This document shows positions 14,711-22,582 of a stretch of DNA of 24,746 nt, in pieces. This DNA comes from Fidelibacterota bacterium 46_43 (GTDB taxonomy: Bacteria > Fidelibacterota > Fidelibacteria > Fidelibacterales > Fidelibacteraceae): positions 1-24,746 of the forward strand of contig LGGY01000002.1 of NCBI GenBank assembly GCA_001509335.1, given 5' to 3'. The notes beneath the pieces are model-generated. The model had not been told where the DNA came from. It made no database searches and saw nothing but the letters and a program-made list of their open reading frames with translations. Position numbers and translations under genes: made by a program. The first letter of the stretch is position 1. Each line of letters begins with the position of its first letter.

Positions 14711-15445
14711 TTATTTATTGTTCTGATAATGCCGGTTTTTATTCCGGTTATCTGTTCTGGGGGGTCTCCGGGACTTTTCGACCCGCACAATCCGGCCGTG
14801 ACTCAAATTCAGAATGATATCTACCAGTCTGAATCTGGACAGGCTTTGGGCTGATGCAATCACGACAGCCTTTTTTTCGTTACGGATGACATTCCGCAAC
14901 CGACTGTTAAATTTTCTAATAAAATTCTCATCAGGAATGCTGTATGGTTCATCGAGTATTAGAATGTCACTGCTTTGCAATAAGCATCGTATTAGTTCGA
15001 CCTTATGAAAAACACCAGGTGACAATTGCTTTCGTTTTACATTGGCGAATTCTTTCAAATCGAATTCATCCAGTTGAGCCATTGCCTGCTGATAGGCGAT
15101 TCCTGCTGAGATCTTTCGTTCTTTTAGTGTCTTTTCCAGGTAGGAAAGCACTGTTCCACGTATCCATCCTGTCGGTTTTTGTTGGAAATAGGCAATCTGT
15201 TTTTTAACGACAGCCTGGGAATATTCCCGTCTCTTAAGAGATTTATTCTTATAAAGAATATTCCCGGAATCCACAGGTTGTCTGTGTGCCAAAACGTCCA
15301 TTAATAATGATTTTCCTGATCCGTTGGACCCGAAAATATGATAACAAACACCAGGATAGATTTTCATGGAGTATATTTCAAGTTTCTGAATACCGCGCTT
15401 CACATTAAGATCCTGAAGTTCGATAACAGGTGTCTGATCACTCAT
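14711..15445 (-). CDS. Orphan, degenerate ABC-type ATPase
   Basis: The 244-residue protein has an ABC nucleotide-binding domain: Walker A G-S-N-G-S-G-K-S at residues 39-46, a Q-loop around 88-89, and Walker B I-L-I-L-D-E-P at 161-167. Two conserved elements deviate. The signature reads L-S-P-G-V (141-145) instead of LSGGQ, and the place of the switch histidine reads A-S-A-Q-S (197-201). The C-terminus is very basic and Asn/Arg-rich. No permease gene adjoins it: the nearest membrane protein (16647-17630) is separated by the lipoprotein gene. It could power an unlinked permease, be a soluble regulatory ATPase, or have slow turnover. AAAGGT lies about 8 bases before the ATG, a weak site. The downstream neighbour is Pcm, 34 bases away. 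Confidence 0.85.
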   Translation of the reverse strand: MSDQTPVIELQDLNVKRGIQKLEIYSMKIYPGVCYHIFGSNGSGKSLLMDVLAHRQPVDSGNILYKNKSLKRREYSQAVVKKQIAYFQQKPTGWIRGTVLSYLEKTLKERKISAGIAYQQAMAQLDEFDLKEFANVKRKQLSPGVFHKVELIRCLLQSSDILILDEPYSIPDENFIRKFNSRLRNVIRNEKKAVVIASAQSLSRFRLVDIILNLSHGRIVRVEKSRRPPRTDNRNKNRHYQNNK

Positions 15446-15483
15446 AAAAATTTACCTTTCACATTCAAACATGCAATCTAACT

Positions 15484-15494
15484 ATTCCACCCGC
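15484..15494. repeat. Right arm of the 11-bp inverted repeat
   Basis: ATTCCACCCGC, exact reverse complement of 14688-14698. It lies in the 104-base gap between the EPCGC lipoprotein gene and the ABC ATPase gene, upstream of the latter. The rest of that gap shows no clear terminator. Confidence 0.5.
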
Positions 15495-15549
15495 TTTTCA
15501 AATAACATGTAAATATACACCATTCAACAATGTTTTGAAAGAAGCACCC

Positions 15550-16650
15550 TTATTTCTTTTCGCCGACTGTCTGCATAAGCACGTCATTGACAGCTTTTTC
15601 CCACTCCGGAGAGCTGTAAACATCTCCATCCAGGTGACGCATGGACCATAAGAAATAATTTTGCGTTGTATCCAGGATGCTTTGTTGCCGTTCCACTTCT
15701 TTTTCATAGACCCGAATCGTGCGGAGAAGCCCCGGATTGTCCTGATAATAGGTTTCCACAGGAATATCCCCTGCTCTTTTCCGGTACTCATCCAGCCGGC
15801 TTTTTGAAAAATCAAGACGGTGGTAGGCACTGCTCATATCCCGGATTGGCTGTCCGGGTGATTTAAATACAACATCCAGGATTCCCAGATACTGACCTTC
15901 CGGTCCCAAATACGTAAAAACCGCCTTACCGCCTGTCTGCCGGGGAAGCTGGGTCCACCCTTTATGCCGGGTATTGACAATAAAATCAATTTCAGGAATG
16001 GCTTCACCCAATGCTTCCGTCTTTTCCACAGGCATATCAGCCAAAAGGAGAATAAAATCTGCTTCTTTCCGTAGTTTTGGCAGTTGTTTCCGGATGGCAT
16101 CTTCAGGATGCAGGGCTTTAAAGCGTGAGGCCTGGTCATCCGTCAGATAGGTGACACCCAGAACGGCCAGGCGGAATCCATCAACAGTAAAGAGGTAAAA
16201 GGGGCGAAATACACCATCTCCCGAATCATTCAGAAGATTGGTGGATAATAAGGGAAGATGATACTTTTTTTGGAGATCAAGTAAATATTCAAAGCCATAA
16301 GCTAAATCGCTGATACCTACATGAATGGCATCAAATTGAGCCTCACCATAGGCTTCAGCCAGTAAATCGGATGTCTTTTTCCAGGCATCGGGAGCAGGAA
16401 AATTATAAGAAGGGAAGAGCCAGTTGCCGGCTTCCAGTTTCAGGATATTTTCACCGCTCTTTTCCATGGAATAGATAAAACCCATTCGTCTTGGCAGTCC
16501 GCCTGCAGGAATCCGACATCCGCAGGGCTCCAGTTCTGCACGGCTGTTGCCTGATATAATGATCTTAACTGTATTTTCCTTAGAGGAAGGATTGTTTGTA
16601 CAGGATATTATCCCACCGAAAATAATCAGGAGAAAGATTAGTTTTTTCAT
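15550..16650 (-). CDS. UshA-like metallophosphatase-fold lipoprotein with EPCGC motif and altered metal sites
   Basis: The 366-residue product is a predicted lipoprotein (I-I-S-C, Cys17). After the signal it reads I-I-S-G-N-S-R-A-E-L-E-P-C-G-C, then P-A-G-G-L-P-R-R. This block is known from a branch of UshA/5'-nucleotidase-like proteins, some of which place selenocysteine at the first Cys; here both are cysteines (43 and 45). True UshA-type enzymes have a D-x-H pair at the first strand and G-N-H-E/D later. Here the first strand lacks them and the second place reads V-G-I-S-D-L-A-Y-G (111-119), so two-metal catalysis is doubtful. S-T-N-L at 136-139 is retained. AAAGGAT precedes the ATG, which overlaps the membrane-protein stop by four bases (ATGA). 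A redox or metal-binding role for C-G-C is a guess. Confidence 0.82.
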   Translation of the reverse strand: MKKLIFLLIIFGGIISCTNNPSSKENTVKIIISGNSRAELEPCGCRIPAGGLPRRMGFIYSMEKSGENILKLEAGNWLFPSYNFPAPDAWKKTSDLLAEAYGEAQFDAIHVGISDLAYGFEYLLDLQKKYHLPLLSTNLLNDSGDGVFRPFYLFTVDGFRLAVLGVTYLTDDQASRFKALHPEDAIRKQLPKLRKEADFILLLADMPVEKTEALGEAIPEIDFIVNTRHKGWTQLPRQTGGKAVFTYLGPEGQYLGILDVVFKSPGQPIRDMSSAYHRLDFSKSRLDEYRKRAGDIPVETYYQDNPGLLRTIRVYEKEVERQQSILDTTQNYFLWSMRHLDGDVYSSPEWEKAVNDVLMQTVGEKK

Positions 16651-17630
16651 TTTTTATCCTTTTTTTGAAAGGTATTGTACACGTACAGACCTGAGAAACA
16701 AACCCAAACTCCGCCGAGCATTTTGTCCGGCAGACTGTTGAACACCCACAACGAGCCAATCAGCGTGAGCAGGAGTCCGATATAACTGACACCGGTATTA
16801 TAATTTCCTACAAGCATGAATGTATGTATATCCAGCATATCCGGTTTGTTTCTCCTTTTCCCGAATTTTTTGTATGCTGGCTTATACAAAAGGATTCCGC
16901 CAAAAAACATAATCAGCAGGAAAAGAACAATTAAAATCTGGTAATGGCTCAGGGTATACCGGTTGCTTTCAGAGCTCCGGGCAACAATCAGAGCGGCATG
17001 AGAAAAATAAAGAACAGACTGAAACGGGAGAAGACCTTTCACAAAATCCAAAAAGGGTTTGACATTATTCGATTCAAGAAGACCATGGCCGATATACAGA
17101 ATCAGGGGTGGCAGGAAGAAGTAGAGAAAAAGAAAGAACAAACTCACCAGGTATTGATCCACAAAAAGAGTCATCAGTTGTACAGGATCGATCCGGAAAA
17201 AAATCATCGGTCCACTTCGTTGATAGATACCCGCCAGAAATATAATGATGCTCAGGCCATAAATGCGGTGTAAACGGGACGGATGCACCAGACGGCCGGT
17301 ATTAAGTAAGAGTCCTGTCAGGGGTAGAAAAATAAAAAGACTCTGCTTTAATACGCCTTTCCCGCTCTGTAAAAAGAGAATATGAATTAACGCCACCCCC
17401 GCCCAGACAAGCATCAGGAAAACAACCGTGTCGATGTACAGACTAAAATCAACGCGTTTATGGTTTTCAAAAACATACCTTAGGAGAATAAAGAGACCGG
17501 CTGAAAAAAGAATGGCCGGAGACCGGAGAATTGCTGTATTAAAGCCGGATTCATGAATCAGCAAAAAAACAAGAATCAGAAGGAACGCCAGTGTTTCATA
17601 AAGGCGTGATTTTGTATCAGGATTCATCAT
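16647..17630 (-). CDS. Polytopic membrane protein of unknown function
   Basis: The 327-residue protein has about ten hydrophobic segments and short polar loops; I recognise no family. Notable spots are the positively charged R-L-H-R-I-Y-G loop before a central helix, and K-K-F-G-K-R-R-N-K between the last two groups of helices. The C-terminal part (N-T-G-V-S-Y-I-G-L-L onward) looks like a small two-helix unit with a lysine-rich end. The start is placed at ATG 17630 (a second ATG follows directly); 17663 would sit right against the aldolase terminator and has no ribosome site. It is the first gene after that terminator and its stop overlaps the EPCGC lipoprotein start (ATGA), so the two probably act together at the membrane. 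Confidence 0.75.
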   Translation of the reverse strand: MMNPDTKSRLYETLAFLLILVFLLIHESGFNTAILRSPAILFSAGLFILLRYVFENHKRVDFSLYIDTVVFLMLVWAGVALIHILFLQSGKGVLKQSLFIFLPLTGLLLNTGRLVHPSRLHRIYGLSIIIFLAGIYQRSGPMIFFRIDPVQLMTLFVDQYLVSLFFLFLYFFLPPLILYIGHGLLESNNVKPFLDFVKGLLPFQSVLYFSHAALIVARSSESNRYTLSHYQILIVLFLLIMFFGGILLYKPAYKKFGKRRNKPDMLDIHTFMLVGNYNTGVSYIGLLLTLIGSLWVFNSLPDKMLGGVWVCFSGLYVYNTFQKKDKK

Positions 17631-17673
17631 GGTGCAAAGATCTTTCTTCAGAAATACGGCCATTATGAAAAGA

Positions 17674-17695
17674 GCCCCGGAAAGAATTCCGGGGC
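17674..17695 (-). terminator. Rho-independent terminator after the aldolase gene
   Basis: Perfect 9-bp stem GCCCCGGAA / TTCCGGGGC with a four-base loop, followed on the minus strand by TCTTTTCAT. It lies 23 bases beyond the aldolase stop and ahead of the next minus-strand gene, so it closes the glycolytic pair. Confidence 0.85.
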
Positions 17696-17718
17696 ATGGG
17701 TCGTTTTATAAATCGGAC

Positions 17719-18813
17719 TTATTCATAAAGGTATTCAAAGGCATTAAGGGAATTGAGATCTTCAAATGCCTGGATCAGGCGTTTTACAAATCCCTTTTCA
17801 CCTTCATGGAGCCATTTCCGGGGGTCGTAGTACTTTTTGTTCGGTTTGTCCTCTCCCTCGGGATTACCAATCTGAGACTGCAGATATGCATCTTTTTCAT
17901 CCATATAGTCTTTAACCGGTTTGGTAAACGCCCATTGTGTATCCGTATCGATATTCATCTTGATCACACCATAGGAAATCGCTTCCCGGATTTCTTCACG
18001 GGTGGAACCGGATCCACCATGGAATACAAAGAAAACAGGCTTTTCCCCGGTATTGTGTTTTTTCTCAATGTATTTCTGGGAATTGTCCAGAATTTTTGGT
18101 GTCAGTTTGACATTTCCGGGTTTATATACACCGTGAACATTTCCGAAGGAAGCGGCGATGGTGAACATGGGGCTCACATCTTTCAGTTCTTCATAAGCGA
18201 AAGAGACATGCTCAGGCTGTGTATACAACTGGGAATTATCAATCCCGGCATTATCCACACCATCTTCTTCCCCTCCGGTAACACCCAGTTCAATTTCCAG
18301 CAGGAGGTCACTTTTTGCCATTCGTTTCAAATACTCTTTGCATATCTCTACATTTTCTTTCAAATCTTCTGCAGACAGATCCAGCATGTGAGAGCTGAAA
18401 AGCGGGGCTCCGTGTTCCTTATACCAGGCTTCATTGGCATCCAAAAGTCCGTCAATCCAGGGTAGAAGCTTTTTAGCGGCATGATCAGTGTGAAGAATAA
18501 CCGGCACACCATAGGCTTTCGCCATGCGGTGAATATGCTCGGCTCCTGCTACCGCTCCGGCAATCGCCGCTTTTTCATTTTCATTGCTTAAAAATTTACC
18601 GGCATTAAAATGGGCTCCCCCGTTTGAAAACTGAATCATTAAAATAGATTTTGCCTGCCGTGCTGCTTCCAGGGCGGCATTAATCGAATTGGATCCTACC
18701 ACATTCACAGCAGGGAAAGCAAAATTATTCTCCCGGGCATATTCCAGGACTTCCATCAATTTTTTACCGGTTATTACTCCCGGTTCAAGTTTGGGTTTGG
18801 CTGCTGTCATCAT
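17719..18813 (-). CDS. fbaA: Class II (zinc) fructose-bisphosphate aldolase
   Basis: The 364-residue enzyme interconverts fructose-1,6-bisphosphate with dihydroxyacetone phosphate and glyceraldehyde-3-phosphate. It is of the longer class IIA (E. coli FbaA-like) type. V-I-L-H-T-D-H-A is at residues 105-112, with the catalytic Asp110 and zinc ligand His111. It is followed by G-V-T-G-G-E-E-D-G-V-D-N (177-188), N-V-H-G-V-Y-K-P-G with zinc His227, and F-H-G-G-S-G-S with His265. Length matches the family (about 350-360). AAAAGGAGATAAT lies directly before a double ATG (18813 and 18810). It follows the phosphofructokinase gene by 17 bases, forming a two-step glycolytic operon, and is closed by the terminator at 17674-17695. 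Confidence 0.97.
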   Translation of the reverse strand: MMTAAKPKLEPGVITGKKLMEVLEYARENNFAFPAVNVVGSNSINAALEAARQAKSILMIQFSNGGAHFNAGKFLSNENEKAAIAGAVAGAEHIHRMAKAYGVPVILHTDHAAKKLLPWIDGLLDANEAWYKEHGAPLFSSHMLDLSAEDLKENVEICKEYLKRMAKSDLLLEIELGVTGGEEDGVDNAGIDNSQLYTQPEHVSFAYEELKDVSPMFTIAASFGNVHGVYKPGNVKLTPKILDNSQKYIEKKHNTGEKPVFFVFHGGSGSTREEIREAISYGVIKMNIDTDTQWAFTKPVKDYMDEKDAYLQSQIGNPEGEDKPNKKYYDPRKWLHEGEKGFVKRLIQAFEDLNSLNAFEYLYE

Positions 18814-18830
18814 ATTATCTCCTTTTAAGG

Positions 18831-20483
18831 CTATTCATGTTCTAAAATAAGAGTCTCTGAGCGCTGGTCAGTTACATCCTCCGGGCCAAAATACTGAATG
18901 GGTCCGGGATAAACATAGCAGGTTTCCACAGCCCATTGATCCCGCTGTTTTTTCAGCATTTGAAAAGGTTTTCCTTCCAGATCAACCAGTGCTTTCCGGA
19001 TGACCGGCTTATCTTCGCCATGGCGGCGCTCAATGTTCATCATCATCGTTAAGGGAACACCTCCGGTTATCCATTTGGATGCAGGGGCAGTCAGATTCCG
19101 AACGGAAGACATATAACCTGTTTTTCCGGCTCCGATAAGAGCTGATGCCGTATAACCTAAAGCATAAGCATAATCGGCATCGAAATTTGAAGGTGCAGCA
19201 CACCGCCCCTCATATCCAAAGAAATGGTTCTGAGCGGAAAATTTTCCGGTGTATTCCCCCTTTTCTTTCAAAACTTTTAATTTTTCTCCAACCATTTCAA
19301 TCAGTAACTTTTCTGTTTCAATCCGGGATACCTGCACATTGCCGTGGGGATCTCGATCCATAATCAGCTGATCGGCGATATCCTCCGGCAGCGAAGCATA
19401 TAAAGCACCGGTTTTATCTGACAGCATGGAACTTACCAGAGACCGCTTTTCATCAGGATTATCTGTGCTGTCCAGTTCCGATACCCTGCGAGCCATGACG
19501 TCATTCAATTCACCGATCAGGACTTTCATTTCCGGAATGAATTCAATCAGTCCTTCAGGTATCAGAACAATGCCGAAATGCTTACCCTTTTTAGCCCGTT
19601 TGACAATGATACCGGCAATCTCATCAACAATATCCCCAAGTGTCATGCCCTTTGCTTCCACCTCTTCGGAAATCAGGGTGATATTGGGCTGTGTTTTGAG
19701 TCCGCACTCCAGGGCAATGTGGGAAGCGGAACGCCCCATGAGCTTGATAAAATGCCAGTACTTTTTTGCAGAGAGTGCATCCCGTGCAATATTTCCAATG
19801 AGTTCACTATAGACTTTTGTGGCGGTATCGAAACCAAAGGACACTTCAATCATCTCGTTTTTCAAGTCGCCGTCAATGGTTTTAGGGCAACCTATGACCT
19901 GCACACCGGCATTGATTTTTTGGTAATACTCAGCCAGTATTCCGGCATTTGTATTGGAATCATCCCCCCCGATAATGACCAGGGCTTTAATCCCCAGTGC
20001 TTTCAGGTTTTCCAACCCTTTGTCAAACTGTTCTTCTTTTTCCAGCTTTGTCCGCCCAGAACCGATGATATCAAATCCACCGGTATTCCGGTAAGCATTG
20101 ATTATATCAGCCGTAAGTTCCCGGTATTTGTTTTCTACCAGACCCCCCGGACCACCCAGGAAGCCATATAAACGGTTATTGGGATTCAAGACCTTTAGTC
20201 CGTCAAATAAACCTGATATCACGTTATGACCACCGGGAGCCTGTCCGCCAGACAGGATAACACCCACATTCACAGGTTCCGAAGTCTTTTTTTCTGAAGG
20301 TTCAAACGTAATCAAAGGCAAGCCGTAAGTCTTGGGGAACAACGTGTGAACAGTTTCCTGATCTGCAACAGACTCGGTTTTTTCTCCTTCAACCGCCCGG
20401 ACACTCACTTCACCGGTAAAAATCCCCGGCAGTTTGGGCCTGTATTTTGCTCTCTCTTGTTGTAACAATGAAATTTTTTCCAT
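18831..20483 (-). CDS. pfp: Diphosphate-fructose-6-phosphate 1-phosphotransferase (PPi-PFK), long form
   Basis: The 550-residue enzyme phosphorylates fructose-6-phosphate with pyrophosphate, reversibly. S-G-G-Q-A-P-G-G-H-N is at residues 78-87, G-G-D-D-S at 172-176 and P-K-T-I-D-G-D-L at 200-207. The second Asp of GGDDS (Gly in ATP-dependent enzymes) and the Lys of PKTIDGDL are the known determinants of PPi use. The length and the N-terminal extension place it with the plant/spirochaete-like long PFPs. I start it at 20483 because AGAGGGACGG precedes that ATG and the protein then begins like its relatives; an in-frame ATG at 20516 has no site. Aldolase follows 17 bases downstream. Pyrophosphate-driven glycolysis suits an energy-limited anaerobe. 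Confidence 0.96.
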   Translation of the reverse strand: MEKISLLQQERAKYRPKLPGIFTGEVSVRAVEGEKTESVADQETVHTLFPKTYGLPLITFEPSEKKTSEPVNVGVILSGGQAPGGHNVISGLFDGLKVLNPNNRLYGFLGGPGGLVENKYRELTADIINAYRNTGGFDIIGSGRTKLEKEEQFDKGLENLKALGIKALVIIGGDDSNTNAGILAEYYQKINAGVQVIGCPKTIDGDLKNEMIEVSFGFDTATKVYSELIGNIARDALSAKKYWHFIKLMGRSASHIALECGLKTQPNITLISEEVEAKGMTLGDIVDEIAGIIVKRAKKGKHFGIVLIPEGLIEFIPEMKVLIGELNDVMARRVSELDSTDNPDEKRSLVSSMLSDKTGALYASLPEDIADQLIMDRDPHGNVQVSRIETEKLLIEMVGEKLKVLKEKGEYTGKFSAQNHFFGYEGRCAAPSNFDADYAYALGYTASALIGAGKTGYMSSVRNLTAPASKWITGGVPLTMMMNIERRHGEDKPVIRKALVDLEGKPFQMLKKQRDQWAVETCYVYPGPIQYFGPEDVTDQRSETLILEHE

Positions 20484-20708
20484 TCCGTCCCTCTGATGGT
20501 TTGATGTTTTCAACATTTAATATACTCATTTTCAAAGTTTTTATACGAGTATTTCCTGAAGCAGACATCTTTCTTGTGGTATAGTGTTAGGTTTCATATT
20601 TCACTTTTCTTACGGACAGAAAAGGTTTGTGTTTCATTTTTTCCCATTTTTCCCATCCCATTGATTTTTTTATTGAATATCCCTTTTCTTTACCGCATTT
20701 TACCAGAA
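20484..20708. promoter_or_regulatory. Divergent intergenic region between pfp and the NamZ-like gene
   Basis: These 225 bases separate a minus-strand and a plus-strand gene, so promoters for both must lie here. On the plus strand TGGTATAGT at 20576-20584 looks like an extended -10, but no convincing -35 is at the right distance. On the minus strand TATAAA at about 20541-20546 is the best -10 candidate, again with a poor -35. A T-rich stretch with TTTTTCCCAT repeated (20636-20660) lies in the presumed leader of the NamZ-like gene. None of these sites is certain. Confidence 0.35.
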
Positions 20709-21890
20709 ATGCAACACCCTCATTATAAAGTTCTTTTCTTACTATTACTTTTGGTATCATGTTTGTTGTTTTCACCGAAAAATACATCGGCAGAATCTCC
20801 TGTTTCGTATGGTATTGATGTATTAAAAGATCTGGAATATGAACCCCTTGAATGGCGGAGGACAGCCGTTTTCTGCAATCACAGCAGTCTGAACAGGCAG
20901 GGCAGGCATTTGCTGGATGTATTGAACCCTTCAGATCAAATAGCTATTCCCCTTATTTATATTTTTAACGCACCCCAATGGAAGGGATTAAGCATCCCTG
21001 AAGAAACCATCTGGATGGACAGTACGATCATCCGGTATCAACAATACCCTTATTTCCACTTTCATATCCGGGATATTCTCTCCTGTGACGCCATTTTGTT
21101 TGATATGCAACTCAGTGGCATTGTAGATGATCCCGCCTTGTCCATCTTACAGATTGCCGCTTCCCTTGCACAAAAACATGATTTAGAGCTCATAGTGTGT
21201 GACCGCCCGCCCCTTGCCCGGGTTGACACCTGTCAGGGGCCATGGCATGAGGGCTTTGAACTTCCCTACCAGTATGGCCTTACAAGCGGTGAACTGGCAC
21301 ACTATTTCGGCACCTATTTCTTTCCGGGCCTCCGATTGAGTATCATTCCCATGGATATCCGGAATCGACAGGACATTCCACACCTTACAAGCCCGTACCC
21401 GGTGAAAGTCGATACGTTGCTTCTTAACAGTGAACAGGGAAAATATGTCATCGGATTGAGTCTGTTGCAGGCGACAAATTTGTATATCGAAACAACTCGG
21501 GAAAACCTGTGGTTCGGATCACCTTCGGCAGACCCCTTTTTTCTCAAGGCTAAATTATCCGATATTCATCCCGCGTTCGGAAACATCAGCATCCGGACCG
21601 TCAGAAACGATACCAACGCTTTCCAAATTTTGAGTCTTGACAAAGTAAAACTACCGGAATTCTACAAAATAACCGCTTGCCTTCGCCTGATGCTCATCCT
21701 GTATCCGGATCAGGTTTTTTTGGATACACAGGCACTGGCCCGTAAAACAGGAAGTCATGAATATGGTGAGTTGCTGCTCAGTCATACCCCTTTGGATCAC
21801 TTTCAGGTGTACTGGGAACCGGAATACAGAACGTTTTACGAACGGATGAAACGTATAAGTCTGTACAGATCAGAGGCAAAGAAAGAATAA
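20709..21890 (+). CDS. Divergent NamZ/DUF1343-like exported protein
   Basis: The 393-residue product starts with a signal peptide (Leu-rich core, T-S-A-E-S cleavage-like site). The mature part follows the DUF1343 / exo-beta-N-acetylmuramidase NamZ plan: Y-G-I-D-V-L at residues 33-38, F-C-N-H-S-S at 55-60, V-C-D-R-P-P at 163-168 and Y-G-L-T-S-G-E-L-A at 189-197, then an I-P-M-D strand. Two hallmark motifs are changed. The E-H-G segment is replaced by I-F-N-A-P-Q-W-K-G (85-93), and the D-x-Q-D-x-G-x-R-x-Y-T segment by F-D-M-Q-L-S-G (131-137). It may have lost muramidase activity. ATG 20709 gives a normal signal peptide but lacks a clear ribosome site; a TTG at 20574 is in frame but yields an odd leader. 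It is followed by the LpoB-like gene. Confidence 0.78.
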   Translation: MQHPHYKVLFLLLLLVSCLLFSPKNTSAESPVSYGIDVLKDLEYEPLEWRRTAVFCNHSSLNRQGRHLLDVLNPSDQIAIPLIYIFNAPQWKGLSIPEETIWMDSTIIRYQQYPYFHFHIRDILSCDAILFDMQLSGIVDDPALSILQIAASLAQKHDLELIVCDRPPLARVDTCQGPWHEGFELPYQYGLTSGELAHYFGTYFFPGLRLSIIPMDIRNRQDIPHLTSPYPVKVDTLLLNSEQGKYVIGLSLLQATNLYIETTRENLWFGSPSADPFFLKAKLSDIHPAFGNISIRTVRNDTNAFQILSLDKVKLPEFYKITACLRLMLILYPDQVFLDTQALARKTGSHEYGELLLSHTPLDHFQVYWEPEYRTFYERMKRISLYRSEAKKE

Positions 21891-21963
21891 TACTTGATGT
21901 GATACATGAATTCCGCGAAATTACACCCAGAATTACACTAAAAAAATATGAGAGGAGTAATCC

Positions 21964-22581
21964 ATGGAACAGTCCAATGCTGTAAAAAATTATTTCATTC
22001 TGATTATGACGCTGGTTTTTGTTGCCGGATGTGGAAGTTCCGTAAGCGTCCAGAGAACGGCGGCTGATACCCAAACGGATTTGAGTGGATACTGGAATGA
22101 TACAGATTCCCGGCTTGTGGCGGAGGAGATGGTCAGGGACATGATCAGCCGGCCCTGGTTGTCAAATTTTACATCTGAAAACGGGGTGGCTCCCAAGGTG
22201 ATTGTCGGGCGCATCCGTCTCAGGGATGCCACTGAACATATCCGGACCAACGCATTTATCAAGGATATTGAACGGGAACTGATCAACAGCGGGAAAGTCC
22301 AGTTTGTTGCCAGTTCAGAAGAGCGTGAAGAAATTCGGGATGAACGCATGGACCAGCAACAGTATGCTTCTGAAGAAACGGCTAAACGTCTCGCTCAGGA
22401 ACAGGCGGCAGACTATATGCTTCAAGGCTATATCACAATGTTTGTGGATCAGGCCGGTGGTGAACAGGTGAAATACTATCAGGTTGATCTGGAACTTATC
22501 GATGTGGAGTCCAACCAGAAAGTCTGGATCGGCACCAAAAAAATCAAAAAACTTATCGAACAAAAAAAAGTAGGATGGTAA
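21964..22581 (+). CDS. LpoB-like penicillin-binding-protein activator lipoprotein
   Basis: The 205-residue product is a lipoprotein (F-V-A-G-C, Cys23) with the LpoB/PF13036 fold pattern. It has an acidic linker, L-S-G-Y-W-N-D-T-D-S-R near the start, and P-K-V-I-V-G-R-I-R as first strand. A helix F-I-K-D-I-E-R-E-L-I-N-S-G-K-V comes next, then A-D-Y-M-L-Q-G-Y-I near the end, and a final strand with K-V-W-I-G-T-K-K-I-K-K. In E. coli LpoB reaches from the outer membrane to PBP1b and stimulates peptidoglycan synthesis; in FCB bacteria the partner is not shown. GAGGAG lies six bases before the ATG. One base separates its stop from the next lipoprotein gene. The 73-base gap before it holds no clear promoter. 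Confidence 0.88.
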   Translation: MEQSNAVKNYFILIMTLVFVAGCGSSVSVQRTAADTQTDLSGYWNDTDSRLVAEEMVRDMISRPWLSNFTSENGVAPKVIVGRIRLRDATEHIRTNAFIKDIERELINSGKVQFVASSEEREEIRDERMDQQQYASEETAKRLAQEQAADYMLQGYITMFVDQAGGEQVKYYQVDLELIDVESNQKVWIGTKKIKKLIEQKKVGW

Positions 22582-22582
22582 G

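Noticed and set aside
17629..18465. Plus-strand open frame of about 278 codons opposite the aldolase gene
   Set aside because: The aldolase on the minus strand has all its catalytic motifs, while the opposite frame reads as Phe/Ile-rich shadow sequence across the terminator.
20574..20708. N-terminal extension of the NamZ-like gene from TTG 20574
   Set aside because: The extension is hydrophobic but low-complexity and T-rich, unlike the family. The ATG at 20709 gives a normal signal peptide, and the extra stretch reads better as an untranslated leader.
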